Both the position numbers and the translations under genes were made by a program. DNA of 64,000 bases from assembly GCA_030737835.1 (NCBI GenBank), contig JAUJYN010000017.1, positions 124,001-188,000 on the forward strand, given 5' to 3'. Shown here piece by piece: positions 10,001 to 24,420 of the stretch (positions are counted from its first letter, which is position 1; each line of letters opens with the position of its first letter). The notes under the pieces are model-generated. The model made no database searches and had not been told where the DNA came from. It saw only the letters and a list, made by a program, of their open reading frames with translations. The stretch comes from Acorus gramineus (taxonomy: Eukaryota > Streptophyta > Magnoliopsida > Acorales > Acoraceae).

Positions 10001-13000
10001 ACAGTGGTTATCCATATTGGTCATCCATATTTACAACATTTTTAATATTATATCAAAACTCATTAATAAATGTTATGAATATTAATCTATTTTTATCAAA
10101 ATTATACTATTGAAAATGTCTAGTTGAAACCTATAAAATAAGTGTAATATTAAATGGTTTCTGAGTTATTTTTAAATTAGTATTTTTTAATTAAATAAAA
10201 TAACATATCTTGAATAATCAAACATATGAGTATCTATTTAACCCGTCCCAAAAGGAAACTACGAGTCACAGAATAAGCCATTGGAAACTACAAGTCATAA
10301 CAGCAAAAAATCCAGTAGGTCATCTCCATAGCCACCGGTTCTATAACCATGTTCCATGGTCACCTCCCTTCTTGACCGCTCTGGTACCCACCTCCTCCAT
10401 GTTGATCTTCCAATGGACCTCCATATTCATTTCCATATCCGGCTCCTCCTGCAAATTGACTAGAATATGCTCTATATGACACTATAGAGCATCGTGTAGA
10501 TAACGTGTTAAAAATCAAAGTAAAAGAATAAAATTAAATATACCAACTAAAAGGGAAATACGAGAGAGAGAAGAAGGAAGAGCTTTTATGTATTTTTATG
10601 TTCTTGATTGATACAATGAATACAATGCAGGCCTATATTTATAGACAGTAAAATATAATAACAAACAAGATTTGAGGGGATTTTGTGTTACCAATATAAG
10701 TAATTACAAAGTCAAAATATTGAGTCCAATCCTTTATGATAAGTGATTACAAAGTCAACAGTGGTTATCCATAGTGGTCATCCATATTTACAACATTTTT
10801 AATATTATATCAAACCTCATTAATAAATGTTATTAATATTAATCTATTTTTATTAAAATTATACTATTGAAAATGTCTAGTTGAAACCTATAAAATAAGT
10901 GTAATATTAAATGGTTTCTGAGTTATTTTTAAATTAGTATTTTTTAATTAGATAAAATAACATATCTTGAATAATCAAACATATGAGTATCTATTTAACC
11001 CGTCCCAAAAGGAAACTACGAGTCACAGAATAAGCCATTGGAAACTACAAGTCATAACAGCAAAAAATCCAGTAGGTCATCTCCATAGCCACCGGTTCTA
11101 TAACCATGTTACATGGTCACCTCCCTTCTTGACCGCTCTGGTACCCATCTCCTCCATGTTGATCTTCCAATGGACATCCATATTCATTTTCCATATCCGG
11201 CTCCTTCTACAAATTGACTAGAATATGCTCTATATGACAATATAGAACATCGTGCAGATAACGTGTTAAAAATCGAAGTAAAAGAATAAAATTAAATATA
11301 CCAACTAAAAGAGAAATACGAGAGAGAGAAGGAACAGCTCTTTATGTATTTTCTATGTTCTTGATTGATACAATGAATACAATGCAGGCCTACATTTATA
11401 GACAGTAAAATATAATAACAAACAAGATTTGAGGGGATTTTGTGTTACCAATATAAGTAATTACAAAGTCAAAATGATTGAGTCCAATCCTTTATGATAA
11501 GTGATTACAAAGTCAACAGTGGTTATCCATATTGGTCATCCATATTTACAACATTTTTAATATTATATCAAAACTCATTAATAAATGTTATGAATATTAA
11601 TCTATTTTTATCAAAATTATACTATTGAAAATGTCTAGTTGAAACCTATAAAATAAGTGTAATATTAAATGGTTTCTGAGTTATTTTTAAATTAGTATTT
11701 TTTAATTAAATAAAATAACATATCTTGAATAATCAAACATATGAGTATCTATTTAACCCGTCCCAAAAGGAAACTACGAGTCACAGAATAAGCCATTGGA
11801 AACTACAAGTCATAACAGCAAAAAATCCAGTAGGTCATCTCCATAGCCACCGGTTCTATAACCATGTTCCATGGTCACCTCCCTTCTTGACCGCTCTGGT
11901 ACCCACCTCCTCCATGTTGATCTTCCAATGGACCTCCATATTCATTTTCCATATCCGGCTCCTCCTGCAAATTGACTAGAATATGCTCTATATGACAATA
12001 TAGAGCATCGTGCAGATAACGTGTTAAAAATCAAAGTAAAAGAATAAAATTAAATATACCAACTAAAAGAGAAATACGAGAGAGAGAGAAGAAGGAAGAG
12101 CTCTTTATGTATTTTCTATGTTCTTGATTGATACAATGAATACAATGCAGGCCTATATTTATAGACAGTAAAATATAATAACAAACAAGATTTGAGGGGA
12201 TTTTGTGTTACCAATATAAGTAATTACAAAGTCAAAATGATTGAGTCCAATCCTTTATGATAAGTGATTACAAAGTCAACAGTGGTTATCCATAGTGGTC
12301 ATCCATATTTACAACATTTTTAATATTATATCAAAACTCATTAATAAATGTTATTAATATTAATCTATTTTTATCAAAATTATACTATTGAAAATGTCTA
12401 GTTGAAACCTATAAAATAAGTGTAATATTAAATGGTTTATGAGTTATTTTTAAATTAGTATTTTTTAATTAAATAAAATAACATATCTTGAATAATCAAA
12501 CATATGAGTATCTATTTAACCCGTTCCAAAAGGAAACTACAAGTCACAGAATAAGCCATTGGAAACTACAAGTCACAACAGCAAAAAATCCAGTAGGTCA
12601 TCTCCATAGCCACCGGTTCTATAACCATGTTCCATGGTCACCTCCCTTCTTGACCGCTCTGGTACCCACCTCCTCCATGTTGATCTTCCAATGGACATCC
12701 ATATTCATTTTCCATATCCGGCTCCTCCTACAAATTGACTAGAATATGCTCTATATGACAATATAGAACATCGTGCAGATAACGTGTTAAAAATCGAAGT
12801 AAAAGAATAAAATTAAATATACCAACTAAAAGAGAAATACGAGAGAGAGAAGAAGGAAGAGCTCTTTATGTATTTTCTATGTTCTTGATTGATACAATGA
12901 ATACAATGCAGGCCTATATTTATAGACAGTAAAATATAATAACAAACAAGATTTGAGGGGATTTTGTGTTACCAATATAAGTAATTACAAAGTCAAAATG

Positions 13001-13248
13001 ATTGAGTCCAATCCTTTATGATAAGTGATTACAAAGTCAACAGTGGTTATCCATAGTGGTCATCCATATTTACAACATTTTTAATATTATATCAAAACTC
13101 ATTAATAAATGTTATGAATATTAATCTATTTTTATCAAAATTATACTATTGAAAATGTCTAGTTGAAACCTATAAAATAAGTGTAATATTAAATGGTTTC
13201 TGAGTTATTTTTAAATTAGTATTTTTTAATTAAATAAAATAACATATC

Positions 13249-16200
13249 TTGAATAATCAAACATATGAGTATCTATTTAACCCGTCCCAAAAGGAAACTA
13301 CGAGTCACAGAATAAGCCATTGGAAACTACAAGTCATAACAGCAAAAAATCCAGTAGGTCATCTCCATAGCCACCGGTTCTATAACCATGTTCCATGGTC
13401 ACCTCCCTTCTTGACCGCTCTGGTACCCACCTCCTCCATGTTGATCTTCCAATGGACCTCCATATTCATTTTCCATATCCGGCTCCTCCTGCAAATTGAC
13501 TAGAATATGCTCTATATGACAATATAGAGCATCGTGCAGATAACGTGTTAAAAATCAAAGTAAAAGAATAAAATTAAATATACCAACTAAAAGAGAAATA
13601 CGAGAGAGAGAAGGAAGAGCTCTTTATGTATTTTCTATGTTCTTGATTGATACAATGAATACAATGCAGGCCTATATTTATAGACAGTAAAATATAATAA
13701 CAAACAAGATTTGAGGGGATTTTGTGTTACCAATATAAGTAATTACAAAGTCAAAATGATTGAGTCCAATCCTTTATGATAAGTGATTACAAAGTCAACA
13801 GTGGTTATCCATAGTGGTCATCCATATTTACAACATTTTTAATATTATATCAAAACTCATTAATAAATGTTATTAATATTAATCTATTTTTATCAAAATT
13901 ATACTATTGAAAATGTCTAGTTGAAACCTATAAAATAAGTGTAATATTAAATGGTTTCTGAGTTATTTTTAAATTAGTATTTTTTAATTAAATAAAATAA
14001 CATATCTTGAATAATCAAACATATGAGTATCTATTTAACCCGTCCCAAAAGGAAACTACGAGTCACAGAATAAGCCATTGGAAACTACAAGTCATAACAG
14101 CAAAAAATCCAGTAGGTCATCTCCATAGCCACCGGTTCTATAACCATGTTACATGGTCACCTCCCTTCTTGACCGCTCTGGTACCCCTCCTCCATGTTGA
14201 TCTTCCAATGGACATCCATATTCATTTTCCATATCCGGCTCCTCCTGCAAATTGACTAGAATATGCTCTATATGACAATATAGAACATCGTGCAGATAAC
14301 GTGTTAAAAATCGAAGTAAAAGAATAAAATTAAATATACCAACTAAAAGAGAAATACGAGAGAGAGAGAAGGAAGAGCTCTTTATGTATTTTCTATGTTC
14401 TTGATTGATACAATGAATACAATGCAGGCCTACATTTATAGACAGTAAAATATAATAACAAACAAGATTTGAGGGGATTTTGTTTTACCAATATAAGTAA
14501 TTACAAAGTCAAAATGATTGAGTTCAATCCTTTATGATAAGTGATTACAAAGTCAACAGTGGTTATCCATATTGGTCATCCATATTTACAACATTTTTAA
14601 TATTATATCAAAACTCATTAATAAATGTTATTAATATTAATCTATTTTTATCAAAATTATACTATTGAAAATGTCTAGTTGAAACCTATAAAATAAGTGT
14701 AATATTAAATGGTTTATGAGTTATTTTTAAATTAGTATTTTTTAATTAAATAAAATAACATATCTTGAATAATCAAACATATGAGTATCTATTTAACCCG
14801 TCCCAAAAGGAAACTACAAGTCACAGAATAAGCCATTGGAAACTACAAGTCATAACAGCAAAAAATCCAGTAGGTCATCTCCATAGCCACCGGTTCTATA
14901 ACCATGTTCCATGGTCACCTCCCTTCTTGACCGCTCTGGTACCCACCTCCTCCATGTTGATCTTCCAGTGGACCTCCATATTCATTTTCCATATCCGGCT
15001 CCTCCTGCAAATTGACTAGAATATGCTCTATATGACACTATAGAGCATCGTGTAGATAACGTGTTAAAAATCAAAGTAAAAGAATAAAATTAAATATACC
15101 AACTAAAAGGGAAATACGAGAGAGAGAAGAAGGAAGAGCTTTTTATGTATTTTTATGTTCTTGATTGATACAATGAATACAATGCAGGCCTATATTTATA
15201 GACAGTAAAATATAATAACAAACAAGATTTGAGGGGATTTTGTGTTACCAATATAAGTAATTACAAAGTCAAAATGATTGAGTCCAATCCTTTATGATAA
15301 GTGATTACAAAGTCAACAGTGGTTATCCATAGTGGTCATCCATATTTACAACATTTTTAATATTATATCAAACTCATTAATAAATGTTATTAATATTAAT
15401 CTATTTTTATTAAAATTATACTATTGAAAATGTCTAGTTGAAACCTATAAAATAAGTGTAATATTAAATGGTTTCTGAGTTATTTTTAAATTAGTATTTT
15501 TTAATTAGATAAAATAACATATCTTGAATAATCAAACATATGAGTATCTATTTAACCCGTCCCAAAAGGAAACTACGAGTCACAGAATAAGCCATTGGAA
15601 ACTACAAGTCATAACAGCAAAAAATCCAGTAGGTCATCTCCATAGCCACCGGTTCTATAACCATGTTACATGGTCACCTCCCTTCTTGACCGCTCTGGTA
15701 CCCATCTCCTCCATGTTGATCTTCCAATGGACATCCATATTCATTTTCCATATCCGGCTCCTTCTACAAATTGACTAGAATATGCTCTATATGACAATAT
15801 AGAACATCGTGCAGATAACGTGTTAAAAATCGAAGTAAAAGAATAAAATTAAATATACCAACTAAAAGAGAAATACGAGAGAGAGAAGGAACAGCTCTTT
15901 ATGTATTTTCTATGTTCTTGATTGATACAATGAATACAATGCAGGCCTACATTTATAGACAGTAAAATATAATAACAAACAAGATTTGAGGGGATTTTGT
16001 GTTACCAATATAAGTAATTACAAAGTCAAAATGATTGAGTCCAATCCTTTATGATAAGTGATTACAAAGTCAACGGTGGTTATCCATATTGGTCATCCAT
16101 ATTTACAACATTTTTAATATTATATCAAAACTCATTAATAAATGTTATGAATATTAATCTATTTTTATCAAAATTATACTATTGAAAATGTCTAGTTGAA

Positions 16201-19200
16201 ACCTATAAAATAAGTGTAATATTAAATGGTTTATGAGTTATTTTTAAATTAGTATTTTTTAATTAAATAAAATAACATATCTTGAATAATCAAACATATG
16301 AGTATCTATTTAACCCGTCCCAAAAGGAAACTACGAGTCACAGAATAAGCCATTGGAAACTACAAGTCATAACAGCAAAAAATCCAGTAGGTCATCTCCA
16401 TAGCCACCGGTTCTATAACCATGTTCCATGGTCACCTCCCTTCTTGACCGCTCTGGTACCCACCTCCTCCATGTTGATCTTCCAGTGGACCTCCATATTC
16501 ATTTTCCATATCCGGCTCCTCCTGCAAATTGACTAGAATATGCTCTATATGACACTATAGAGCATCGTGTAGATAACGTGTTAAAAATCAAAGTAAAAGA
16601 ATAAAATTAAATATACCAACTAAAAGGAAATACGAGAGAGAGAAGAAGGAAGAGCTTTTATGTATTTTTATGTTCTTGATTGATACAATGAATACAATGC
16701 AGGCCTATATTTATAGACAGTAAAATATAATAACAAACAAGATTTGAGGGGATTTTGTGTTACCAATATAAGTAATTACAAAGTCAAAATGATTGAGTTC
16801 AATCCTTTATGATAAGTGATTACAAAGTCAACAGTGGTTATCCATAGTGGTCATCCATATTTACAACATTTTTAATATTATATCAAAACTCATTAATAAA
16901 TGTTATTAATATTAATCTATTTTTATTAAAATTATACTATTGAAAATGTCTAGTTGAAACCTATAAAATAAGTGTAATATTAAATGGTTTCTGAGTTATT
17001 TTTAAATTAGTATTTTTTAATTAAATAAAATAACATATCTTGAATAATCAAACATATGAGTATCTATTTAACCCGTCCCAAAAGGAAACTACGAGTCACA
17101 GAATAAGCCATTGGAAACTACAAGTCATAACAGCAAAAAATCCAGTAGGTCATCTCCATAGCCACCGGTTCTATAACCATGTTACATGGTCACCTCCCTT
17201 CTTGACCGCTCTGGTACCCATCTCCTCCATGTTGATCTTCCAATGGACATCCATATTCATTTTCCATATCCGGCTCCTTCTACAAATTGACTAGAATATG
17301 CTCTATATGACAATATAGAACATCGTGCAGATAACGTGTTAAAAATCGAAGTAAAAGAATAAAATTAAATATACCAACTAAAAGAGAAATACGAGAGAGA
17401 GAAGGAACAGCTCTTTATGTATTTTCTATGTTCTTGATTGATACAATGAATACAATGCAGGCCTACATTTATAGACAGTAAAATATAATAACAAACAAGA
17501 TTTGAGGGGATTTTGTGTTACCAATATAAGTAATTACAAAGTCAAAATGATTGAGTCCAATCCTTTATGATAAGTGATTACAAAGTCAACGGTGGTTATC
17601 CATATTGGTCATCCATATTTACAACATTTTTAATATTATATCAAAACTCATTAATAAATGTTATGAATATTAATCTATTTTTATCAAAATTATACTATTG
17701 AAAATGTCTAGTTGAAACCTATAAAATAAGTGTAATATTAAATGGTTTCTGAGTTATTTTTAAATTAGTATTTTTTAATTAAATAAAATAACATATCTTG
17801 AATAATCAAACATATGAGTATCTATTTAACCCGTCCCAAAAGGAAACTACGAGTCACAGAATAAGCCATTGGAAACTACAAGTCATAACAGCAAAAAATC
17901 CAGTAGGTCATCTCCATAGCCACCGGTTCTATAACCATGTTCCATGGTCACCTCCCTTCTTGACCGCTCTGGTACCCACCTCCTCCATGTTGATCTTCCA
18001 ATGGACCTCCATATTCATTTTCCATATCCGGCTCCTCCTGCAAATTGACTAGAATATGCTCTATATGACACTATAGAGCATCGTGTAGATAACGTGTTAA
18101 AAATCAAAGTAAAAGAATAAAATTAAATATACCAACTAAAAGGGAAATACGAGAGAGAGAAGAAGGAAGAGCTTTTTATGTATTTTTATGTTCTTGATTG
18201 ATACAATGAATACAATGCAGGCCTATATTTATAGACAGTAAAATATAATAACAAACAAGATTTGAGGGGATTTTGTGTTACCAATATAAGTAATTACAAA
18301 GTCAAAATGATTGAGTCCAATCCTTTATGATAAGTGATTACAAAGTCAACAGTGGTTATCCATAGTGGTCATCCATATTTACAACATTTTTAATATTATA
18401 TCAAAACTCATTAATAAATGTTATTAATATTAATCTATTTTTATTAAAATTATACTATTGAAAATGTCTAGTTGAAACCTATAAAATAAGTGTAATATTA
18501 AATGGTTTCTGAGTTATTTTTAAATTAGTATTTTTTAATTAAATAAAATAACATATCTTGAATAATCAAACATATGAGTATCTATTTAACCCGTCCCAAA
18601 AGGAAACTACGAGTCACAGAATAAGCCATTGGAAACTACAAGTCATAACAGCAAAAAATCCAGTAGGTCATCTCCATAGCCACCGGTTCTATAACCATGT
18701 TACATGGTCACCTCCCTTCTTGACCGCTCTGGTACCCATCTCCTCCATGTTGATCTTCCAATGGACATCCATATTCATTTTCCATATCCGGCTCCTTCTA
18801 CAAATTGACTAGAATATGCTCTATATGACAATATAGAACATCGTGCAGATAACGTGTTAAAAATCGAAGTAAAAGAATAAAATTAAATATACCAACTAAA
18901 AGAGAAATACGAGAGAGAGAAGGAACAGCTCTTTATGTATTTTCTATGTTCTTGATTGATACAATGAATACAATGCAGGCCTACATTTATAGACAGTAAA
19001 ATATAATAACAAACAAGATTTGAGGGGATTTTGTGTTACCAATATAAGTAATTACAAAGTCAAAATGATTGAGTCCAATCCTTTATGATAAGTGATTACA
19101 AAGTCAACGGTGGTTATCCATATTGGTCATCCATATTTACAACATTTTTAATATTATATCAAAACTCATTAATAAATGTTATGAATATTAATCTATTTTT

Positions 19201-21084
19201 ATCAAAATTATACTATTGAAAATGTCTAGTTGAAACCTATAAAATAAGTGTAATATTAAATGGTTTCTGAGTTATTTTTAAATTAGTATTTTTTAATTAA
19301 ATAAAATAACATATCTTGAATAATCAAACATATGAGTATCTATTTAACCCGTCCCAAAAGGAAACTACGAGTCACAGAATAAGCCATTGGAAACTACAAG
19401 TCATAACAGCAAAAAATCCAGTAGGTCATCTCCATAGCCACCGGTTCTATAACCATGTTCCATGGTCACCTCCCTTCTTGACCGCTCTGGTACCCACCTC
19501 CTCCATGTTGATCTTCCAATGGACCTCCATATTCATTTTCCATATCCGGCTCCTCCTGCAAATTGACTAGAATATGCTCTATATGACACTATAGAGCATC
19601 GTGTAGATAACGTGTTAAAAATCAAAGTAAAAGAATAAAATTAAATATACCAACTAAAAGGAAATACGAGAGAGAGAAGAAGGAAGAGCTTTTATGTATT
19701 TTTATGTTCTTGATTGATACAATGAATACAATGCAGGCCTATATTTATAGACAGTAAAATATAATAACAAACAAGATTTGAGGGGATTTTGTGTTACCAA
19801 TATAAGTAATTACAAAGTCAAAATGATTGAGTCCAATCCTTTATGATAAGTGATTACAAAGTCAACAGTGGTTATCCATAGTGGTCATCCATATTTACAA
19901 CATTTTTAATATTATATCAAAACTCATTAATAAATGTTATTAATATTAATCTATTTTTATTAAAATTATACTATTGAAAATGTCTAGTTGAAACCTATAA
20001 AATAAGTGTAATATTAAATGGTTTCTGAGTTATTTTTAAATTAGTATTTTTTAATTAAATAAAATAACATATCTTGAATAATCAAACATATGAGTATCTA
20101 TTTAACCCGTCCCAAAAGGAAACTACGAGTCACAGAATAAGCCATTGGAAACTACAAGTCATAACAGCAAAAAATCCAGTAGGTCATCTCCATAGCCACC
20201 GGTTCTATAACCATGTTACATGGTCACCTCCCTTCTTGACCGCTCTGGTACCCACCTCCTCCATGTTGATCTTCCAATGGACATCCATATTCATTTTCCA
20301 TATCCGGCTCCTTCTACAAATTGACTAGAATATGCTCTATATGACAATATAGAACATCGTGCAGATAACGTGTTAAAATCGAAGTAAAAGAATAAAATTA
20401 AATATACCAACTAAAAGAGAAATACGAGAGAGAGAAGGAAGAGCTCTTTATGTATTTTCTATGTTCTTGATTGATACAATGAATACAATGCAGGCCTATA
20501 TTTATAGACAGTAAAATATAATAACAAACAAGATTTGAGGGGATTTTGTGTTACCAATATAAGTAATTACAAAGTCAAAATATTGAGTCCAATCCTTTAT
20601 GATAAGTGATTACAAAGTCAACAGTGGTTATCCATAGTGGTCATCCATATTTACAACATTTTTAATATTATATCAAAACTCATTAATAAATGTTATGAAT
20701 ATTAATCTATTTTTATCAAAATTATACTATTGAAAATGTCTAGTTGAAACCTATAAAATAAGTGTAATATTAAATGGTTTCTGAGTTATTTTTAAATTAG
20801 TATTTTTTAATTAAATAAAATAACATATCTTGAATAATCAAACATATGAGTATCTATTTAACCCGTCCCAAAAGGAAACTACGAGTCACAGAATAAGCCA
20901 TTGGAAACTACAAGTCATAACAGCAAAAAATCCAGTAGGTCATCTCCATAGCCACCGGTTCTATAACCATGTTCCATGGTCACCTCCCTTCTTGACCGCT
21001 CTGGTACCCACCTCCTCCATGTTGATCTTCCAATGGACCTCCATATTCATTTTCCATATCCGGCTCCTCCTGCAAATTGACTAG
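13249..21084. repeat. Two-unit higher-order repeat zone within satellite block 1
   Basis: From 13249 to 21084 the 758-bp units strictly alternate between a GTTCCATGG type (units at 13249, 14765, 16282, 17798, 19316, 20830) and a GTTACATGG type (14007, 15524, 17040, 18558, 20074). Other markers follow the same rhythm, such as CACTATAG with GTGTAGATAACG (near 15036, 16554, 18070, 19588). The higher-order period is about 1516 bp. Units before 13249 do not alternate regularly. Confidence 0.8.
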
Positions 21085-21706
21085 AATATGCTCTATATGA
21101 CACTATAGAGCATCGTGCAGATAACGTGTTAAAAATCAAAGTAAAAGAATAAAATTAAATATACCAACTAAAAGAGAAATATGAGAGAGAGAAGAAGGAA
21201 GAGCTTTTTATGTATTTTTTATGTTCTTGATTGATACAATGAATACAATGCAGGCCTATATTTATAGACAGTAAAATATAATAACAAACAAGATTTGAGG
21301 GGATTTTGTTTTACCAATATAAGTAATTACAAAGTCAAAATATTGAGTCCAATCCTTTATGATAAGTGATTACAAAGTCAACAGTGGTTATCCATAGTGG
21401 TCATCCATATTTACAACATTTTTAATATTATATCAAAACTCATTAATAAATGTTATTAATATTAATCTATTTTTATCAAAATTATACTATTGAAAATGTC
21501 TAGTTGAAACCTATAAAATAAGTGTAATATTAAATGGTTTATGAGTTATTTTTAAATTAGTATTTTTTAATTAAATAAAATAACATATCTTGAATAATCA
21601 AACATATGAGTATCTATTTAACCCGTCCCAAAAGGAAACTACGAGTCACAGAATAAGCCATTGGAAACTAAAGTCATAACAGCAAAAAATCCAGTAGGTC
21701 ATCTCC

Positions 21707-21710
21707 ATGC
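21707..21710. other. Left target-site duplication of element C (ATGC, one base lost)
   Basis: The uninterrupted satellite unit reads CATCTCCATAGCCACC. Here it reads CATCTCCATGC before the LTR, which is ATAGC minus one A. Confidence 0.7.
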
Positions 21711-21976
21711 TGTTATATATGTGTCACTTTTTAGCCTGCTGGTAACCGTTAGAGCGTTCTGGCAGTTTTTCAATTTTTTTCGGTTTTTCGATCGGTACCG
21801 CTAATTTTTGGACTGTTAGCTATCGTCCTGAGCTAGAGGACTCCGATTGAAAATCTAACTGCATATTTGGTGTCCTGGTGCCATTTTAGACCTCTCACGA
21901 AAATTTCATCGAATTCCGGCATCGTTTACAAAAATTTCGCAGTTCCGGGGCGTATCCGGGTTTTTAAGTCGCGCAC

Positions 21977-21984
21977 TATAAATA
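21977..21984 (+). promoter_or_regulatory. TATA box of element C 5' LTR
   Basis: TATAAATA lies in GCGCACTATAAATAAGTGG. Transcription would be expected to start about 30 bp downstream, near 22010, which places the predicted intron in R/U5. The 3' LTR has the same box at 28511-28518. Confidence 0.75.
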
Positions 21985-22302
21985 AGTGGGATCTAAAATC
22001 CCGAGTTACTGTTCATCATCCCCGACCTTGAGCATTTTCTCTCTCCCCTCTCTCTTTTTCTCACTTTCAAGCCCCCTAGAGCCCTCAAAGCTTAAAACCT
22101 AAAACATAGGAAGTGTAGATCGGGTCCCGATCTACACTCTGGTGTTTTCAAATCCCAATTCCGGCGAGCTTTGCCCGTCCGTCCGCCCTCTCTTCGTCCC
22201 TGATTTGAGCCATCTCGGCGGTGGAGGTAGATCGGGGCGTATGAGAGCCTTTGGGAAAGGTTTCGGCGCGCGGAGAGCGACCGGACTTCGCTTCCTCCCT
22301 TG

Positions 22303-23618
22303 GTAAGCCTCCTTTTCCCTCTTTTTCTTGCATAGATGTATGCTAGGCGGGTGGTTTTGTGGTTGGGAGGCGGTTGGCGGCGGTGGGTGGCCGTCGGAGG
22401 GTGGTGGGAGGCGGTCGGAGGCTGTGGTGGTGGTCGGAGGTGGGTGGTAGAGGAGCTCGGGCTCGGGCAGGATGGCAGGGCAGCAGCAGCAGGCGCAGCA
22501 GCCGCAGGCGCAGCAGGCAGGGCCGCTGGGCGTGCGCGCGGGCGTGCGCTCGGGCTGGCGCTGGGCGTGCCTGGTGCTGGGCGTGCAGGGCTAGTCGGGT
22601 GCTAGGCTGGCAGGGCTAGCTGGGTAGGCTGGGAGCAGGGCACCAGTTTGCTGGGCGCGCGAGCGCGTGCGCGCGGGCGCGCGCGCGGGCGTGCGCTCGG
22701 GGGGTGCAGGGAGAGGCGTGCGGAGAAGGCTGCTGGGCTGTGCGCGCTGGCAGGCCGGGCGAGCTGACTGGGCGCGCAGACGAGCAGGGCAGGGGCGCTC
22801 AGGCATCAGGCGGGCAGTGCCCCGGGCGTGCAGGCGAGCGGTGCTCGGGCCACTCGGCGACGCGCGCAGGCAGGCAACGCGGGCAGGTTGGCAGGAGCGC
22901 TGGGCGCGTGCTGCCAGGCGCGCTGGGCGCGTGTTGCGCGGGCTTGCGCGTGGACGCAGGGTGAGGGTCCCGGGCGCTGGGCGCTGGGTCGCGGGTGCCG
23001 GGTGCTGGGCGCTGGGCGCTGGCGGGCGCAGTCGGGCGCGCAGTCGTGCGCGGGTGCGTGCGCGCGGGTGCGCGGGTGCGCGCGGAGTTGGTGCGCGGGT
23101 GCGCGCGGGTGCTGGCGCGAGCGGGGGTGTGCGCGGGCAGGGCGCCTGGGCACTGTGCCTGGGTGCTGGGCAGGGCGCCTAGGCATGTGCCTGGGCGCGG
23201 TGCTGGGGGCCAGTGCGCGCGGTGCTGGGGGCCAGTGCGTGCGCGTGCTGGGGCGTGCGTGCAGTGCGCGCGGGGGCGCGCTGGGCTGGACGCGCGGTGC
23301 GCGCGGGCGCGCGCGAGTGTGCGCGTGCGTGCGGCGGTGCGTCGGGGCGCGCGGGCCGGCGTGCGACAGTGCGCCGGTGGTGTCCGGGTGTGCTGGCTGG
23401 GCTCGGCAGTGCGCCTTGGCGCGCGGGCCGAGGCTCGGCTGTGCGCTCGGGGCGGGTGGCCGTGCGTGCGGCTGCCCGGTGGGTTCGGGAGTGAGTCGGG
23501 ATGCTCGGATACACGTGCGTACGGGCCGTATGTACGTTTATCCGAGTATTGGGTATTTTAGATGTATTTTTGGGTATTTTATGCATTGTTCTCACCATAT
23601 TGAATGTCTGTCTTGCAG
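22303..23618 (+). other. Predicted LTR leader intron 1 (element C 5' LTR)
   Basis: The donor is CCTTG^GTAAGCCTCC and the acceptor is GTCTGTCTTGCAG^ATCTAG, with CTCAC as a possible branch site about 25 nt upstream. It is 1316 bp long and extremely GC-rich, with alternating purine-pyrimidine GCGCG/GTGCG runs and internal duplications (GGTGCTGGGGGCCAGTGCG occurs twice). The large open frames here on both strands reflect composition. Confidence 0.6.
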
Positions 23619-23655
23619 ATCTAGACGGACGGTCGCGCGACGACCCCGATCTCTG
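23619..23655 (+). other. Predicted leader micro-exon (element C 5' LTR)
   Basis: A conserved block of 37 nt starts ATCTAGACGGACGG and ends ATCTCTG, followed by the consensus donor GTGAGT at 23656. A candidate acceptor is TTTTCTCTTCAG at 24731. Confidence 0.4.
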
Positions 23656-24420
23656 GTGAGTGGGACAATCCAACCCAGTAGAGAGGTGTTATACGCACTT
23701 GGGCGTATACCGACCTCTCCTGGGGCACCAGGGATAAATATTGACATATTGTAATGTGTATATCATGCGAGCATGATTAAATTGTAGAATGCATGTTACC
23801 CTAGACTTTGCATGTTAGGGACTTGCACCCTTAGGATATGTGTATGAGCTATGCAGCATGTCCCCTGGTTCCATGTTAGGAAGCCCGGCCGATGCATGTG
23901 CCCTACTAGTTTATTTATTTGATTAAATGCTAGTATTTTGTTAAATTGCATGTTATAGTGAATATTACAGGGGAGGGCCTTGCGAGGACAGCGGTGAGAC
24001 CCGGGTTAGGGTACACCGTGTTCTTTCTTTGGTTGTCGGGGTGCCCTATAACGGGAACTCACGCTGCCCTCCCGAGTTTCTTTCCCCCAATGATATTCCA
24101 CCCTTGTTATAACCTTATGCATGTTCCCCGCATCGTAGTTATGCGCCCTGGTGGGTTCTGAGGAATTCAGAACATTAGTGTTGTTATAATGTGCCGTCTG
24201 CGGATCCAAGTGGATCATATGCGATGGGTAGGCTGTTCTGTTCCCTTCGTTGGATCCGGTAGAGACTACCCCAGCGTTAGACAGGCCTTCCTGACAGAGG
24301 GCTCCCATCAGTAGGCACCTCCTGATTTAGGACGGACTGTGCTGAATGTGGGAGTAGACCAGGCGGCCTACGGAGTGGAGGAGAGACTATCGGTGGACCA
24401 AGGGTGACCAACAGCCTAGT

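Larger units (their letters stand above)
6639..21710. repeat. Satellite block 1: about 20 tandem units of about 758 bp
   Basis: Head-to-tail AT-rich units are recognisable by the recurring landmark AACATATCTTGAATAAT (for example 7165, 7926, 8686, 10202, 10959) at spacings of 756-763 bp. Units differ only by scattered substitutions and short indels. The array begins at the end of LTR A and is cut at 21710 by the C element. Each unit resembles a short LTR plus internal sequence on the minus strand. Every unit carries an open frame of about 84 codons starting MNNQTYEY or close to it, repeated because the DNA is repeated. I see no evidence that it is a gene. Confidence 0.97.

Noticed and set aside
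7173-21084. Repeated small frame of about 84 codons (MNNQTYEYLFN...) in each satellite unit
   Set aside because: It recurs only because the DNA unit recurs, it is lost by indels in some units (for example near 9452), and it matches no family I know. The more plausible functional reading of the unit is on the other strand.
6639-21710. CRISPR array
   Set aside because: The regularly spaced repeats are whole 758-bp units with no short repeat-spacer pattern, and the context is a plant retrotransposon region.
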